Below, piece by piece: positions 42,740-51,420 of a stretch of DNA of 64,000 bases (its first letter is position 1; each line of letters begins with the position of its first letter). Source of the stretch: Roridomyces roridus (Eukaryota > Basidiomycota > Agaricomycetes > Agaricales > Mycenaceae); the NCBI GenBank assembly GCA_029378245.1, contig JARKIF010000115.1:1-64000 (forward strand), given 5' to 3'. Both the position numbers and the translations under genes were made by a program. Below the pieces are notes generated by a model. The model did no database searches and had not been told where the DNA came from. It saw only the letters and a program-made list of their open reading frames with translations.

Positions 42740-42951
42740 TCAAGACATCGGCGAATGTCTTTCCCATTATGCTATATATACCCTAATGCGCGTCCCCTGC
42801 TTCACGGTCTCACCTCCCTCTCCCTCTTCTCTCTCTCTCTCTTCCGCGGAATGCCCTTGCCGCGTCGCGCGTTCCCAACTTCCCCAACATTCTGCTTTTC
42901 CTTGCCAAGAAGTGGACCACAGCGGGTCGCCGGTTCGAGACCCGCGAGGCG

Positions 42952-43371
42952 ATGGAGTGTTTCTTCGCTGATGTGGTCATGATTCTTCGATTCGCCGTTG
43001 CCGCGGTGGTGAAGATTATGGTGCAGGGTAGACGGCTGGGCGTTGGCTCACCTCTCAATCCTGGGGCGGGACTGGAGCATGAATTGAAGGACTGGTACGA
43101 GGCCGTCGGTGCTGCCAACAGGGAGGTGGATGATATCGAACGTTGGGTGGACTACGTTCTCAAGCGTGATTCTCGGACGTGCGATGATGCCTGTGGTCGC
43201 ATTTTGGGTGAGCGGCAGCTCAGCGCTCTTGTCACCATCCACGACGGCCAGACGGCGTGGCTCCTTCCCCAGGTTCCTGTGAACGAGCCTGACCACGCCT
43301 TCGGTACTGCCCGCTTTGAGGCCTCGAGCACTGTGGGCGCCGCGCAGACTTTGGCCCAGACGGGATACTAA
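42952..43371 (+). CDS. Small extra frame between pol and the 3' LTR, 139 aa
   Basis: An ATG at 42952 opens a 139-codon frame in the 650 bp between the gag-pol stop and the purine tract. Reading begins M-E-C-F-F-A-D-V-V-M and includes H-E-L-K-D-W-Y-E-A-V, D-D-I-E-R-W-V-D-Y-V-L-K-R-D and A-W-L-L-P-Q-V. The composition looks protein-like: amphipathic helices, balanced charges, and a possible N-terminal hydrophobic stretch (I-L-R-F-A-V-A-A-V-V). I recognise no family, and it has no env-like features. Chromoviruses usually have little sequence here, so this may be a captured host exon or an accessory gene. A GCGGGTC...GACCCGC hairpin (42922-42945) lies just upstream. Whether it is expressed is unknown. 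Confidence 0.45.
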   Translation: MECFFADVVMILRFAVAAVVKIMVQGRRLGVGSPLNPGAGLEHELKDWYEAVGAANREVDDIERWVDYVLKRDSRTCDDACGRILGERQLSALVTIHDGQTAWLLPQVPVNEPDHAFGTARFEASSTVGAAQTLAQTGY

Positions 43372-43391
43372 ACATTGGCTTCACGCTCGTC

Positions 43392-43405
43392 GAGTGGGGG
43401 GGATA
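43392..43405 (+). other. Polypurine tract of the retrotransposon
   Basis: GAGTGGGGGGGATA lies directly before the 3' LTR, the position and composition expected for the plus-strand DNA primer. Confidence 0.85.
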
Positions 43406-43867
43406 TGTGATGGATGTTGGTGTTTCGTGACTCAACGAGCGTTCGTCCCCTTTTCCTTCCTCTATTTCATATCCTTACATCCCCATTTCCAACTAATTAC
43501 ACTTCTCTTCCTACACTTTCATCCTATCTCTCTCGTGCCTGTTTCATCCACTAATTAACCCTACCCTATTTCACATACCGGCCTCCTGTAGATACAATTA
43601 GAGTATTTATACAGGCTGCCTGTATCGTTGAATGCACTCTTACCTCTTTTCCCATTTCCTCCGTCGCGCGCGCGCTACTCGGATTGAACCCGCTCTTGTC
43701 CTGATTGAGTAAACGTCTCGCACTTACTCATCTAGGCTCAGCATCGGCCTCTAGCTCAAGTAAGGCTTCGCGCTACTTGACCTAAGCCTCCGTTCATCCG
43801 AATCTCTCGTTCGCACTCAAGATCTGTGTGACAGGTTTCAGTCAACCCAACTACGCTATCCATAACA
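43406..43867 (+). repeat. 3' LTR, 462 bp
   Basis: Identical by eye to 34864-35325. It is followed by the second GTATC target copy and then the displaced last codons of the RTA1-like gene. Confidence 0.95.
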
Positions 43868-44086
43868 GTATCGCGATATTGGTGCGGCAGACTGTTTAAA
43901 CTTTTGCACTGCCATGGACGATTAGTTGAATTTAGCTCTATTATCCGTTGATTGAGACGACTCACATACTTTCCTTACTTGACCCTTGTATCAGATCTTC
44001 ACCTAACTCTTGGGACGGGACTGATTTGTTGTCGCTTATGTACGTGTTTGATACTGATCAAATCAGCCTTTGTCCTCCACCACAAC

Positions 44087-45132
44087 ATGCAAGTCGACAA
44101 TACGCCTCATCGCCGCCCCGAGCTCTGGTTTGACGACGGAAGCATAGTAATACAAGCCGAAAACACCCAGTTCCGCGTACATCGCAGCATCCTGGCCGCG
44201 CGCTCGCCCGTCTTCAAGGACATGCTCTCGTTTCCCCAGCCTCCAGACGCCGGTTCGGAATCCGCTGAAGGATGTCCCCTTGTACGCCTCCATGACTCAT
44301 CAGCCGAGGTGGCTGTATTTCTGAAAGCCATTTTTGACTCTGCGTGAGTTGCACCACCACTTTTTATTTTCGAGGACTCATTAGTTTCTTCATGGAGCAT
44401 CCTAGTCTCACCGAGTTTGAGACTGTTGTGGGAGTTCTCCGGCTGAGCCACAAATACAACGTTGAATATTTGCGGCGGCGTGCTCTGATCCACCTCTCGT
44501 CGGCGTTTAGCACCACACTGTCGCGATGGGACAAAATTCTAGCTCGTGCCCACTCCGATGAGCCACTGGCCCGGGCATTATCCATGGAACTGAATTCATG
44601 GGCCATGCCTCGGGTCGGAACTCTCTTCGCTGTTCTAATGCCGCTTGTACGGGAGGTCGGCGCCGTCTGGATTCTCCCTCATCTATTCTACTATCTGTCC
44701 TCTCAGTTCCGAAATCTCAGCGATGAAATATTCAAAATCTGGACAAACATCGGAATCGACGGGTAGATCACATTACTTCGCGGACACGACATCCAGGGGC
44801 AGAGTATGCTCCGCGATGTCACAGCAGTTCTGAGGGGCAATATTGGCCCCGATTGTAGATCGCCAAAGGAATGTGCTCAAGCGCGACTGTGGGCCATCGA
44901 CCATACCGTGGAAATGACTCGTACCTTTCCGTCGGTACCACTGGAGGTCTGGAGAGAGGCCGATTGGCACTTGTTAGAAGAGCGGGTCTGCTGGAACTGC
45001 CTGATTGCGCTGAGAGAAAAACACCGAGCAGCGCGCCAGGCATTCTGGGACAAACTACCGGGCACGTATGGATTGCCGCCTTGGGAGGAGTTGGAAAAGA
45101 TGAAGGTGGAGGCAATTGGAAACATTTTTTAG
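44087..45132 (+). pseudogene. BTB/POZ-domain protein B, interrupted by one in-frame stop codon
   Basis: Exons 44087-44343 and 44385-45132 (41-nt intron) align from end to end with BTB copy C. Codon 213 is TAG (44764-44766), where copy C has CAG in D-D-Q-I-A-F-L-R-G-H. After the stop the same frame stays open to 45132 and still carries L-L-R-G-H-D-I-Q, C-A-Q-A-R-L and P-W-E-E-L-E-K-M. A single C-to-T change therefore explains the break. Upstream, the BTB fold (E-L-W-F-D-D-G-S-I-V, F-R-V-H-R-S-I-L-A-A-R-S) is complete, so a 212-residue protein with an intact BTB domain could still be made. It starts 188 bp after the displaced RTA1 stop, close to the fresh retrotransposon. Confidence 0.85.
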
Positions 45133-45534
45133 AGGTAAGAACTCGTTCGCTCCCTCACAATGCACCACTGAGTCCCTCTTTCTTCCAGGCGGCTTTGAAG
45201 GAGGTGTAGGCCAGATTATAATAATATTGCATCTCAGGCTCGACGACTTCGCGTCCGTCAGAGTTCATTTCAATGTGGCTTTCTTTCGTGCGTGTATCCA
45301 AAGCTGTGAGACTCCTTTTTTTCTGTCCCGTCGGGCCGTCATCGAACACATGCAAGTAACGTTATATCAGATTCAACTTATGTCCAGCCACAAGAGGGTG
45401 GATAGCATGACTCTTGAGATACCTCTCTTTCTTTCCTTCGGTGCATCCCTATCGGAAGACGCGGCTGATTTATTGTCGTTTATCTACGTGTTTGATCGGC
45501 GGAGATTGAATCACATCTTGTCCTTTGTCACGAC
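45133..45534. other. Intergenic between BTB copies B and C
   Basis: 402 bp. Its last 80 bp (GACGCGGCTGATTTATTGTCGT onward) match the sequence upstream of the other plus-strand BTB genes, pointing to duplication of gene plus promoter. No separate gene was seen. Confidence 0.5.
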
Positions 45535-46591
45535 ATGCAAGTCGACAACACGCCTCATCGCCACCCCGAGCTCTGGTTTGACGACGGCAGCATCGTCATT
45601 CAAGCCGAAAACACCCAGTTCCGCGTACATCGCAGTATCCTTGCCGCCCGCTCGCCAGTCTTCAAGGATATGCTCTCGTTTCCGCAGCCACTCGACGCTG
45701 AGCTCGTCGAGGGATGTCCGCTGGTTCACCTCCATGATTCGGCGGCCGAGTTATCCGTTTTTCTCCGGGCGATCTTTAACTCAGAGTGAGCTGCTATCTG
45801 GTACTCGCGCCACTCTTACGCCGAAAGCATCTAGATTTTTCATGCCCTTTCCAGTTGGCACGGAATTCGATATCATCGTTGGGGTTCTCCGTTTGAGCCA
45901 CAAATACGAGGTCGAATATCTACGTCGCCGGGCTCTCGTCCACTTGTCCTCGGGGTACGCCACCACTCTGTCGAAATGGGACAGAATTGTCCATTATATT
46001 CCCACTGCCGACAATGACCGGGTGCCCGCCATGGACATTATCACATGGGAATGGCCGAGAGACCCATCGTATCTCGCTGTTCTGATTCCGCTCGTGGGGG
46101 AAGTCGGGGCGCGCTGGATGCTTCCAAGCGTCTTCTATCATCTATCCTCCCGATTGGCAGCTTTCACTCCGCGAAGAGAGACACTTCAGGATATTCTAAA
46201 CACAATCGACGACCAGATTGCGTTTCTGCGGGGACACGGCATTCAGAGTCACAGCACCTTTGCTGAGATTCTAACATGTCTTTTCGAGAAGATGGACGAT
46301 AGTTGTCCTTCACCGCTGGCATGTGCTCAAGCGCGACTGTTTGGAATAGACGCCGCGAGCAAGGAGACGGGCCCGTTCCCTTGCAGTCCGTTGGAAGTGT
46401 GGGACGAGACAACCTGGAAAGCGTTCGAAAACTATCATCTTTGCAGCGTCTGTCTTCCGTCGCTCAAAGCCAAACATAAAGCTGCTCGTGAAAAGTTTTG
46501 GCAAGAGCTGCCAGGACATTACGGACTGCCGCCCTGGGAGGAGTTGGAGAAGTTGAAGGCAGATGAGATAGGGACTTCCTGGATTGCGTGA
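45535..46591 (+). CDS. BTB/POZ-domain protein C, 335 aa
   Basis: Exons 45535-45785 and 45835-46591 with a 49-nt phase-2 intron give 335 aa. The BTB/POZ domain occupies residues about 10-95: H-P-E-L-W-F-D-D-G-S-I-V-I-Q, then F-R-V-H-R-S-I-L-A-A-R-S-P-V-F-K-D-M. The C-terminal part shows L-R-L-S-H-K-Y-E-V-E-Y-L-R-R-R-A-L, the Q-I-A-F-L-R-G-H-G segment and the closing P-P-W-E-E-L-E-K-L. It is the closest relative of copy B and the best intact reference for it. A predicted role is a dimeric adaptor, perhaps for Cul3; no partner is visible. The start is the ATG shared by all copies at M-Q-V-D-N-T-P. Confidence 0.9.
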
Positions 46592-46999
46592 AAGTGTTTC
46601 GTGCGTCGTCCATCCATTCGCTGATTGTATTTTGACCTCCCGCCTCCGTTATCCAGATGTCCGTGACGAGAAGCCGCCTGTCGTTGAAGATTTCCACTGT
46701 ATTTCTGTTCCCATTTGCCATTTCCGTGCAAGGGAAGCAAGTAAGGCTTCGAGATTCGAGAAAACCTGTTCCTAGCCTGAGTCCATTTTCGTGTTGTGCA
46801 AGCTTGGAAAGGTCAAGTGAGATCCCATCGTCGTTTGGGTCCTCTGGGACTGGCACGGGACTTGTGTAAACGGGGGCGGAGACCCGAGTTCGACAGGCGA
46901 CGGAAAGGCTGCCACCGATTTAAAACGAGGCCGCCGCTGCCACTTACTAAGTAAACTAACTAGTCTTACTCTATTCGCCTCCTTCTCTCTAGCCACCAC
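46592..46999. other. Intergenic between convergent genes
   Basis: 408 bp between the 3' ends of BTB copy C (plus) and the NAPE-PLD-like gene (minus). No exon is supported. Confidence 0.5.
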
Positions 47000-48458
47000 T
47001 CAGGCCTCGTCCTTGGCACCAACATCAAACTCGAGGGTCTCCTCGATTCCGCAGACCCCAAACCGTCCCTCCTTGATCCCCACCTTGGCGCACTCCGTGG
47101 CGAGCAGCTCGGGTGGCTCGAGTACGGGTTCGGATGTAAGAATCCACGTTCTACGTGGCATCGTTGAGTGCTGAGTGCCATAGTCAAGAAAAGAAAAGAC
47201 GTACCCCCAATGCATACCCAGCGCCCTCCTCGCCTTGATATCCTTGAACAGTGCCACACTGTCCCTCGGCGCGCAGTGAACAGTACTCAGGGACCCACGT
47301 GGCGAATACCCGCTGCTCGCAATACTTCGCATTAGCTCTCATAGCAACACGAAAACAAGCCGGAGCACACACCCAATTGGAATCATAGCAAAATCAAATC
47401 CACCCCAGCGCTCCCCGATCTCCTTGAACGCAGGGCACACAGGCAGCGTTTCGGGCCCCTCGTCCGAAGAGGAAGGAACAGTGCGGTAACCAGTGTCGCC
47501 GCCAAAGTACACCTTGGCTTGAGGTTCATCTGCACCAGTACCCTCAGAAGCGACACCCTCGACGACCCATCCTCCCCAGAGAGTCTTGAATCGATCAAAT
47601 ATCCCGTGCCCGGTAAAGTGCTGCCCGGGGGTGAAGGTGATGTCGAATTCGACCTTCTGGGAGGAGGAGACGTCGGTGGTGACGCGGCGGGCATCCTATC
47701 AATCGAGGCAGTGGGTGCGCTCGTCGGGTACACCGAGGTCACGGAAGTACGATGCGTTTCCGATGGGGGCAAAGACGTGCGGGGCGTGGGGGCGCTTGAA
47801 GAGATTCTGGAGGGTGGTGGTGTCCATGCTGGGTCATTCAGAAAGGTATTAGAGGAGGGGGAAAGGTGACACACTGGTCGTAGTGGTTATGGGAGATGAC
47901 GATGGCGTCAAATTCTGGGACATCTTCTAGCGAGCAGGGCGGTGCTAAAAACAAGTTCTCAGCACGCCTCGAGGGCCGTCCGGACACAACAGACTCACGG
48001 GTGAAGCGTTTGGGGCCTATGATTTGACTTGGCGAGCAGCGGTCACTGAAAACCGGGTCGAAGAGGATGCGTGCACCGCGGACCCCTAGCGTCGAAGAGG
48101 GGAGCTCAACGAGGAAGCATGCGTGCCCGAGCCACGTCGCCTTGATCTTGCCCGCGTTCTCTGCGACTTCAGCACCCCACGTCGGTTTTTTTGTGGGGAT
48201 CTTGGCGATGGTCTCCTTGGATGGAGCCTTGTTCATCAATATGGGAAGGACCTAGGCAACGCTCAGCACGGGGAACGTGGTGCAGGATCTGGGTGTACGC
48301 ACATCCTTGAAGTCGGACAAGGTGATGTATCTGAAGCTGGGCCATGGGTTGTCGAATTGTGTCGGTTTGTCGTGGACCCAGTGGCTTGGCTTGCCTAGTT
48401 TTTGGCGCTCAGTGCGGGCCTGAACCTGGGCGGGCGTCTCTGAGACTTGGATGGTCAT
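47000..48458 (-). pseudogene. NAPE-PLD-like metallo-beta-lactamase-fold hydrolase with two adjacent stop codons
   Basis: Exons 48303-48458, 47999-48251, 47875-47944, 47373-47828, 47205-47312 and 47000-47150 join into a 397-codon frame. Family marks are [15 protein letters not shown], the metal motif H-N-H-Y-D-H (split by an intron), F-G-G-D-T-G-Y, I-P-I-G-G-Y-S-P-R and H-W-G-T-W. This matches zinc hydrolases of the N-acyl-phosphatidylethanolamine phospholipase D type. Codons 47699-47701 and 47696-47698 are TGA TAG, where relatives have Trp-Trp after C-L-D; both are one G-to-A change from TGG. Everything before and after is conserved in frame. A 36-nt in-frame intron ending at that TAG would remove the stops plus ten residues, so functional rescue by splicing is not excluded. 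Otherwise it is a young pseudogene. Confidence 0.8.
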
Positions 48459-48661
48459 GGTGGGCGCGACCGGTTTGCAATGCCCGCAGTCAGATCTTCA
48501 GACGGCAAAGTGGGATACGCATGGGACGCTTGATGACAAACGGAAATTTATTCACATTCGAGCCCCTGTCTTTGTTCAAGAATATGGGATTCAATAGACT
48601 CACGTCTCGTCCTGGTGTTGAGCCACAAGAACATTGGAAGCTAAAAGCAATGTACAAAAAC

Positions 48662-49752
48662 TCAAGAAACCCAGTCAGTGTCTATCGCCTCCACCTTCAT
48701 TTTCTCCAATTCCTCCCACGGCGGGAGCCCGTACATACTTGGAAGTTTGTCCCAGAAGGCCTGACGGGCGGCTTTATGTACCTCCTGAAGCGCCGCGCCA
48801 CAGACAGAGCAAAACTCCAGCCTCGTGTTCTCTTCTTTCAACATGATTCTCCACATCTCAATCTTGAGCGGATCAGCGGGACACATCCCAAGAAACTCCC
48901 TCGAGAAGTTTGCTGCCATTATTCTCAGCCTAGTACAGCTCTCAGTGGACGGGCAACCCGGTACATTAACTGGACGTAGGAAGATCGCCAGCAGCATATC
49001 CGCGGCGGCAGCCTGGCTCTGCAAGCCGTAGCCCGTCACAAAGGCCACTAGATCGGGAGATTCGAGGTTGGTCTGTATGCGCTCGAAGAGGAGATCGCGA
49101 CCGGGTTCAGGGAGGTTGTTGCCCCAGCCGGAGGCCAGGCGATAGAACGCGGTCGGAAGGAGCCACAGTGCCCCCACTTCCCTGGCCAGTTGAATTAGAG
49201 AAATGCCGTCAGCGAATGCGGTAACTTTAGGCCAGGACGCAATCTCGGAGAGTGGCCGGGGAGTCTGTCCTGAACTACGAAAGACTGATTCGTAACTGAC
49301 GGCGTCCCACTCGGCCAGCGACGTGCGGTATCGAGAGGAGAGGTGGACGAGAGCCCGAATACGAAGATGGTCCACCCCATACTTGTTTCCGAGTCGAAGG
49401 CATCCACGAATGATAGCGTATTCCGTCTTAGCAGGGAATGGCATGAAGTAGCTAACAAAGAGTCAGAAATTCGACTGGCGAGGGCAGAACAGACGACGCA
49501 CTTGGGCTGGAACAACGCTTTCAAGAACACATCAACTTCCTCAGCGCTATCCGGGAGTCGTACGATAGGGCATCCATCGACGAGGTCGGAATCGGGCGGT
49601 TGGGGAAACGATAGCATGTCTTGAAAGACAGGCGAGCATGCCGCTAGAATGCCGCGATGAACGCGAAACTGGCTGTTTTCGGCTTGGATAACGATGTTTC
49701 CGTCCTCAAACCAGAGTTCTGGGGCGCGATGAGGCGTGTTCTCGACTTGCAT
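48662..49752 (-). CDS. BTB/POZ-domain protein D, 346 aa
   Basis: Exons 49502-49752 and 48662-49451, joined by a 50-nt intron in the family position, give 346 aa. The N-terminus has the BTB pattern E-L-W-F-E-D-G-N-I-V-I-Q, then F-R-V-H-R-G-I-L-A-A-C-S-P-V-F-Q-D-M-L. The second exon reads F-P-A-K-T-E-Y and C-L-R-L-G-N-K-Y-G-V-D-H-L-R, then ends with P-P-W-E-E-L-E-K-M-K. It is closer to copy A (shared C-L-R-L-G motif) than to B or C. It lies on the opposite strand to A-C, so the cluster includes an inversion. The frame and splice signals are intact. Confidence 0.9.
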
Positions 49753-49850
49753 GTTGTGGGAGAGGACAAAGAGTGGTTGATCCCATCAGACCCGTATTCC
49801 AATTTTCAAATGACAACAGGACCCCTGAGTATGCCTACTGCGAACCAACT

Positions 49851-51063
49851 CTACGAACTCCCACTAAACTGCTGATTGTGGCGCCGATTAAACTCCGCCA
49901 TCTCAGCTTCATGCTCCTCCTCCGCGCTCACCACTTTCTCCTTCCGAGCACAAATCCACCACCCAGCAAGCGGATGAACGGTGTCATTTTCGCCGCTAGC
50001 AGACACCGTGGTATCACCGCTGGAGGAAATACGCGTACCAATGACGCCCGCCAGCATGAAACAGTCGATCTGCATCCCGCGATCGTTCAGGTCAATATCC
50101 ACCTCGGCGTAGGCAGGCGGCACCAAATAAGTATCGAGTGTGTGGTAGGGCGTTCCATCCAAAACGACTTCGCCCGTATCCCCTATTGTGTTCCGCTGCG
50201 TATTTCTTCCAAAAGTCCTCGGCAGACAGGGACTCGGGCGCTTCTTCTGAGATCACCTCCTGTTTAGGGTTGAATATCGAGACTGACGTAGAGTAACAAT
50301 TGCTCACCATGTCGAGTGGCTTTCCCATCCAACGACCTTGCTTGGAGAAGACGCTGAAGGCGTTGAGCCAGCCGGTGTATACCGGCGAGCCACTGCCCAT
50401 ACAGTATACTGTCCACGGACACAATCTTCTGCCAGAAATCCGTATTCTCCTGGCTCGTGGGCTTGTCGAATGCTGCGACAAAGCGAGATATGACGGGGCG
50501 TAGAAGATGATACCAGGCAATCGTCTCGACTCCGTACTCCTTGAGCTTCTCGAGACGCTCGAGAATGTTGACCCAGTCCGACTTCTCACCTTCCAGCGTA
50601 ACACGCGGAATGCCACACCATGGGAGTCCAAACCCAACACGGAAGTATTCCTTGAGAGTAGCCACCATGAGCACCGCGGCTACGGTAGTATGGTTGACGG
50701 TGGTGGTCGTAAAGTTGGGCAGCACCCAGTCCCGGAGCGCGGGATCGACGACATTTTCGTGGAGAAGAGTGGTCACCTGGCGGGACATGGCGCCAAAGTC
50801 TACAGAGTAGCGATCCCCAGAGGCCTCTACCAAGAGCTTGCGCTGGCCTTCGTGCGCTACAAAGTTGGCACGAAGGACCTCGGCGTTGGCATTGACGAAG
50901 AAATTGAACTGCGATAAAATAGCGAGCCACAAGTCGTCGGGGCGGATGACAAGGGCACGATGATGGTTGTACGCTTCCATGACCGTGTGCACGAATCCAT
51001 TTCCTTCGCTGTCAGGACGAAGGTTCGGAATTTTGGCATTGAAATCACGACCGCTGATGAAAT
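49851..51063 (-). pseudogene. DUF4419 protein gene, 5' end missing and frame disturbed
   Basis: From about 51063 downward the frame reads N-A-K-I-P-N-L-R-P-D-S-E-G-N-G-F-V-H-T-V and then R-P-D-D-L-W-L-A-I-L-S-Q-F, the hallmark of DUF4419 proteins of unknown function. W-C-G-I-P-R-V and A-W-Y-H-L-L-R-P-V-I-S follow. Near 50405 the match changes frame (to G-S-P-V-Y-T-G-W-L-N-A-F). The last part, 49851-50162, ends with L-A-G-V-I-G-T-R and H-P-L-A-G-W-W. No start codon exists upstream: a stop lies just beyond 51063, and a palindrome-rich array replaces the expected N-terminus. I infer truncation by insertion of a mobile element at about 51064, followed by decay. Confidence 0.65.
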
Positions 51064-51335
51064 CGGATCGCCGGATCTTAAGATTTAGGTGATTTTATCG
51101 CCACCCGAACTGAAGTTCCGGCGAAACTTAAGTTCTCACTACATAGGTCACCCACCTCGCCCACCGACCCCTGGGCCGGATGGGAACTGAAGTTCTGGCA
51201 GTCACATACTTCAGTTCTCGCAGAACTTAAGTTCCGCGCTCCATGCCCGCCCCACCATCTCGCCGCCCTCCTGCAAAATTGATCTTAAGTTCCTCCCCAC
51301 TGCCTCTCACTGAGAACTCAAGTTCCAGCCTACTA
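51064..51335. repeat. Array of GAACTTAAGTTC-type palindromes
   Basis: Variants of GAACTTAAGTTC occur at about 51109, 51121, 51186, 51210, 51225, 51284 and 51313 (GAACTGAAGTTC, AAACTTAAGTTC, GAACTCAAGTTC and others). This is the same one-word-many-times design as the subterminal arrays of the short elements in this window. It lies about 90 bp beyond the stop codon of the KDZ transposase remnant and abuts the truncated DUF4419 gene, so it may be the terminal region of that KDZ element. I could not define exact ends. Confidence 0.6.
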
Positions 51336-51420
51336 GGAATTATTCAAGCTCCATTCCAATCTAAAAATCTTTGTACGCTCTATGTATATCCTAGCACTAG
51401 TCAGCACAATTGAACATAAA

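Larger units (their letters stand above)
34864..43867 (+). mobile_element. Full-length Ty3/Gypsy chromovirus LTR retrotransposon, 9004 bp
   Basis: Two 462-bp LTRs (34864-35325 and 43406-43867), both beginning TGTGATGG and ending CCATAACA, look identical base for base. GTATC is duplicated at 34859-34863 and 43868-43872. Inside are one 2449-codon gag-pol frame, a 650 bp tail with a further small frame, and a purine tract before the 3' LTR. Domain order protease, RT, RNase H, integrase, chromodomain places it in the chromovirus branch. Identical LTRs and an unbroken frame indicate a very recent and potentially still active insertion. The bases after the 5' LTR (TTGGTGGACAAACTGGG) match no tRNA primer site I can name, so the priming mode is open. 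Confidence 0.96.

Noticed and set aside
42901..42955. GGTTCGAGACC resembling a tRNA T-arm inside the retrotransposon
   Set aside because: Only a GC hairpin is present; no acceptor stem, D-arm or anticodon arm fits around it.
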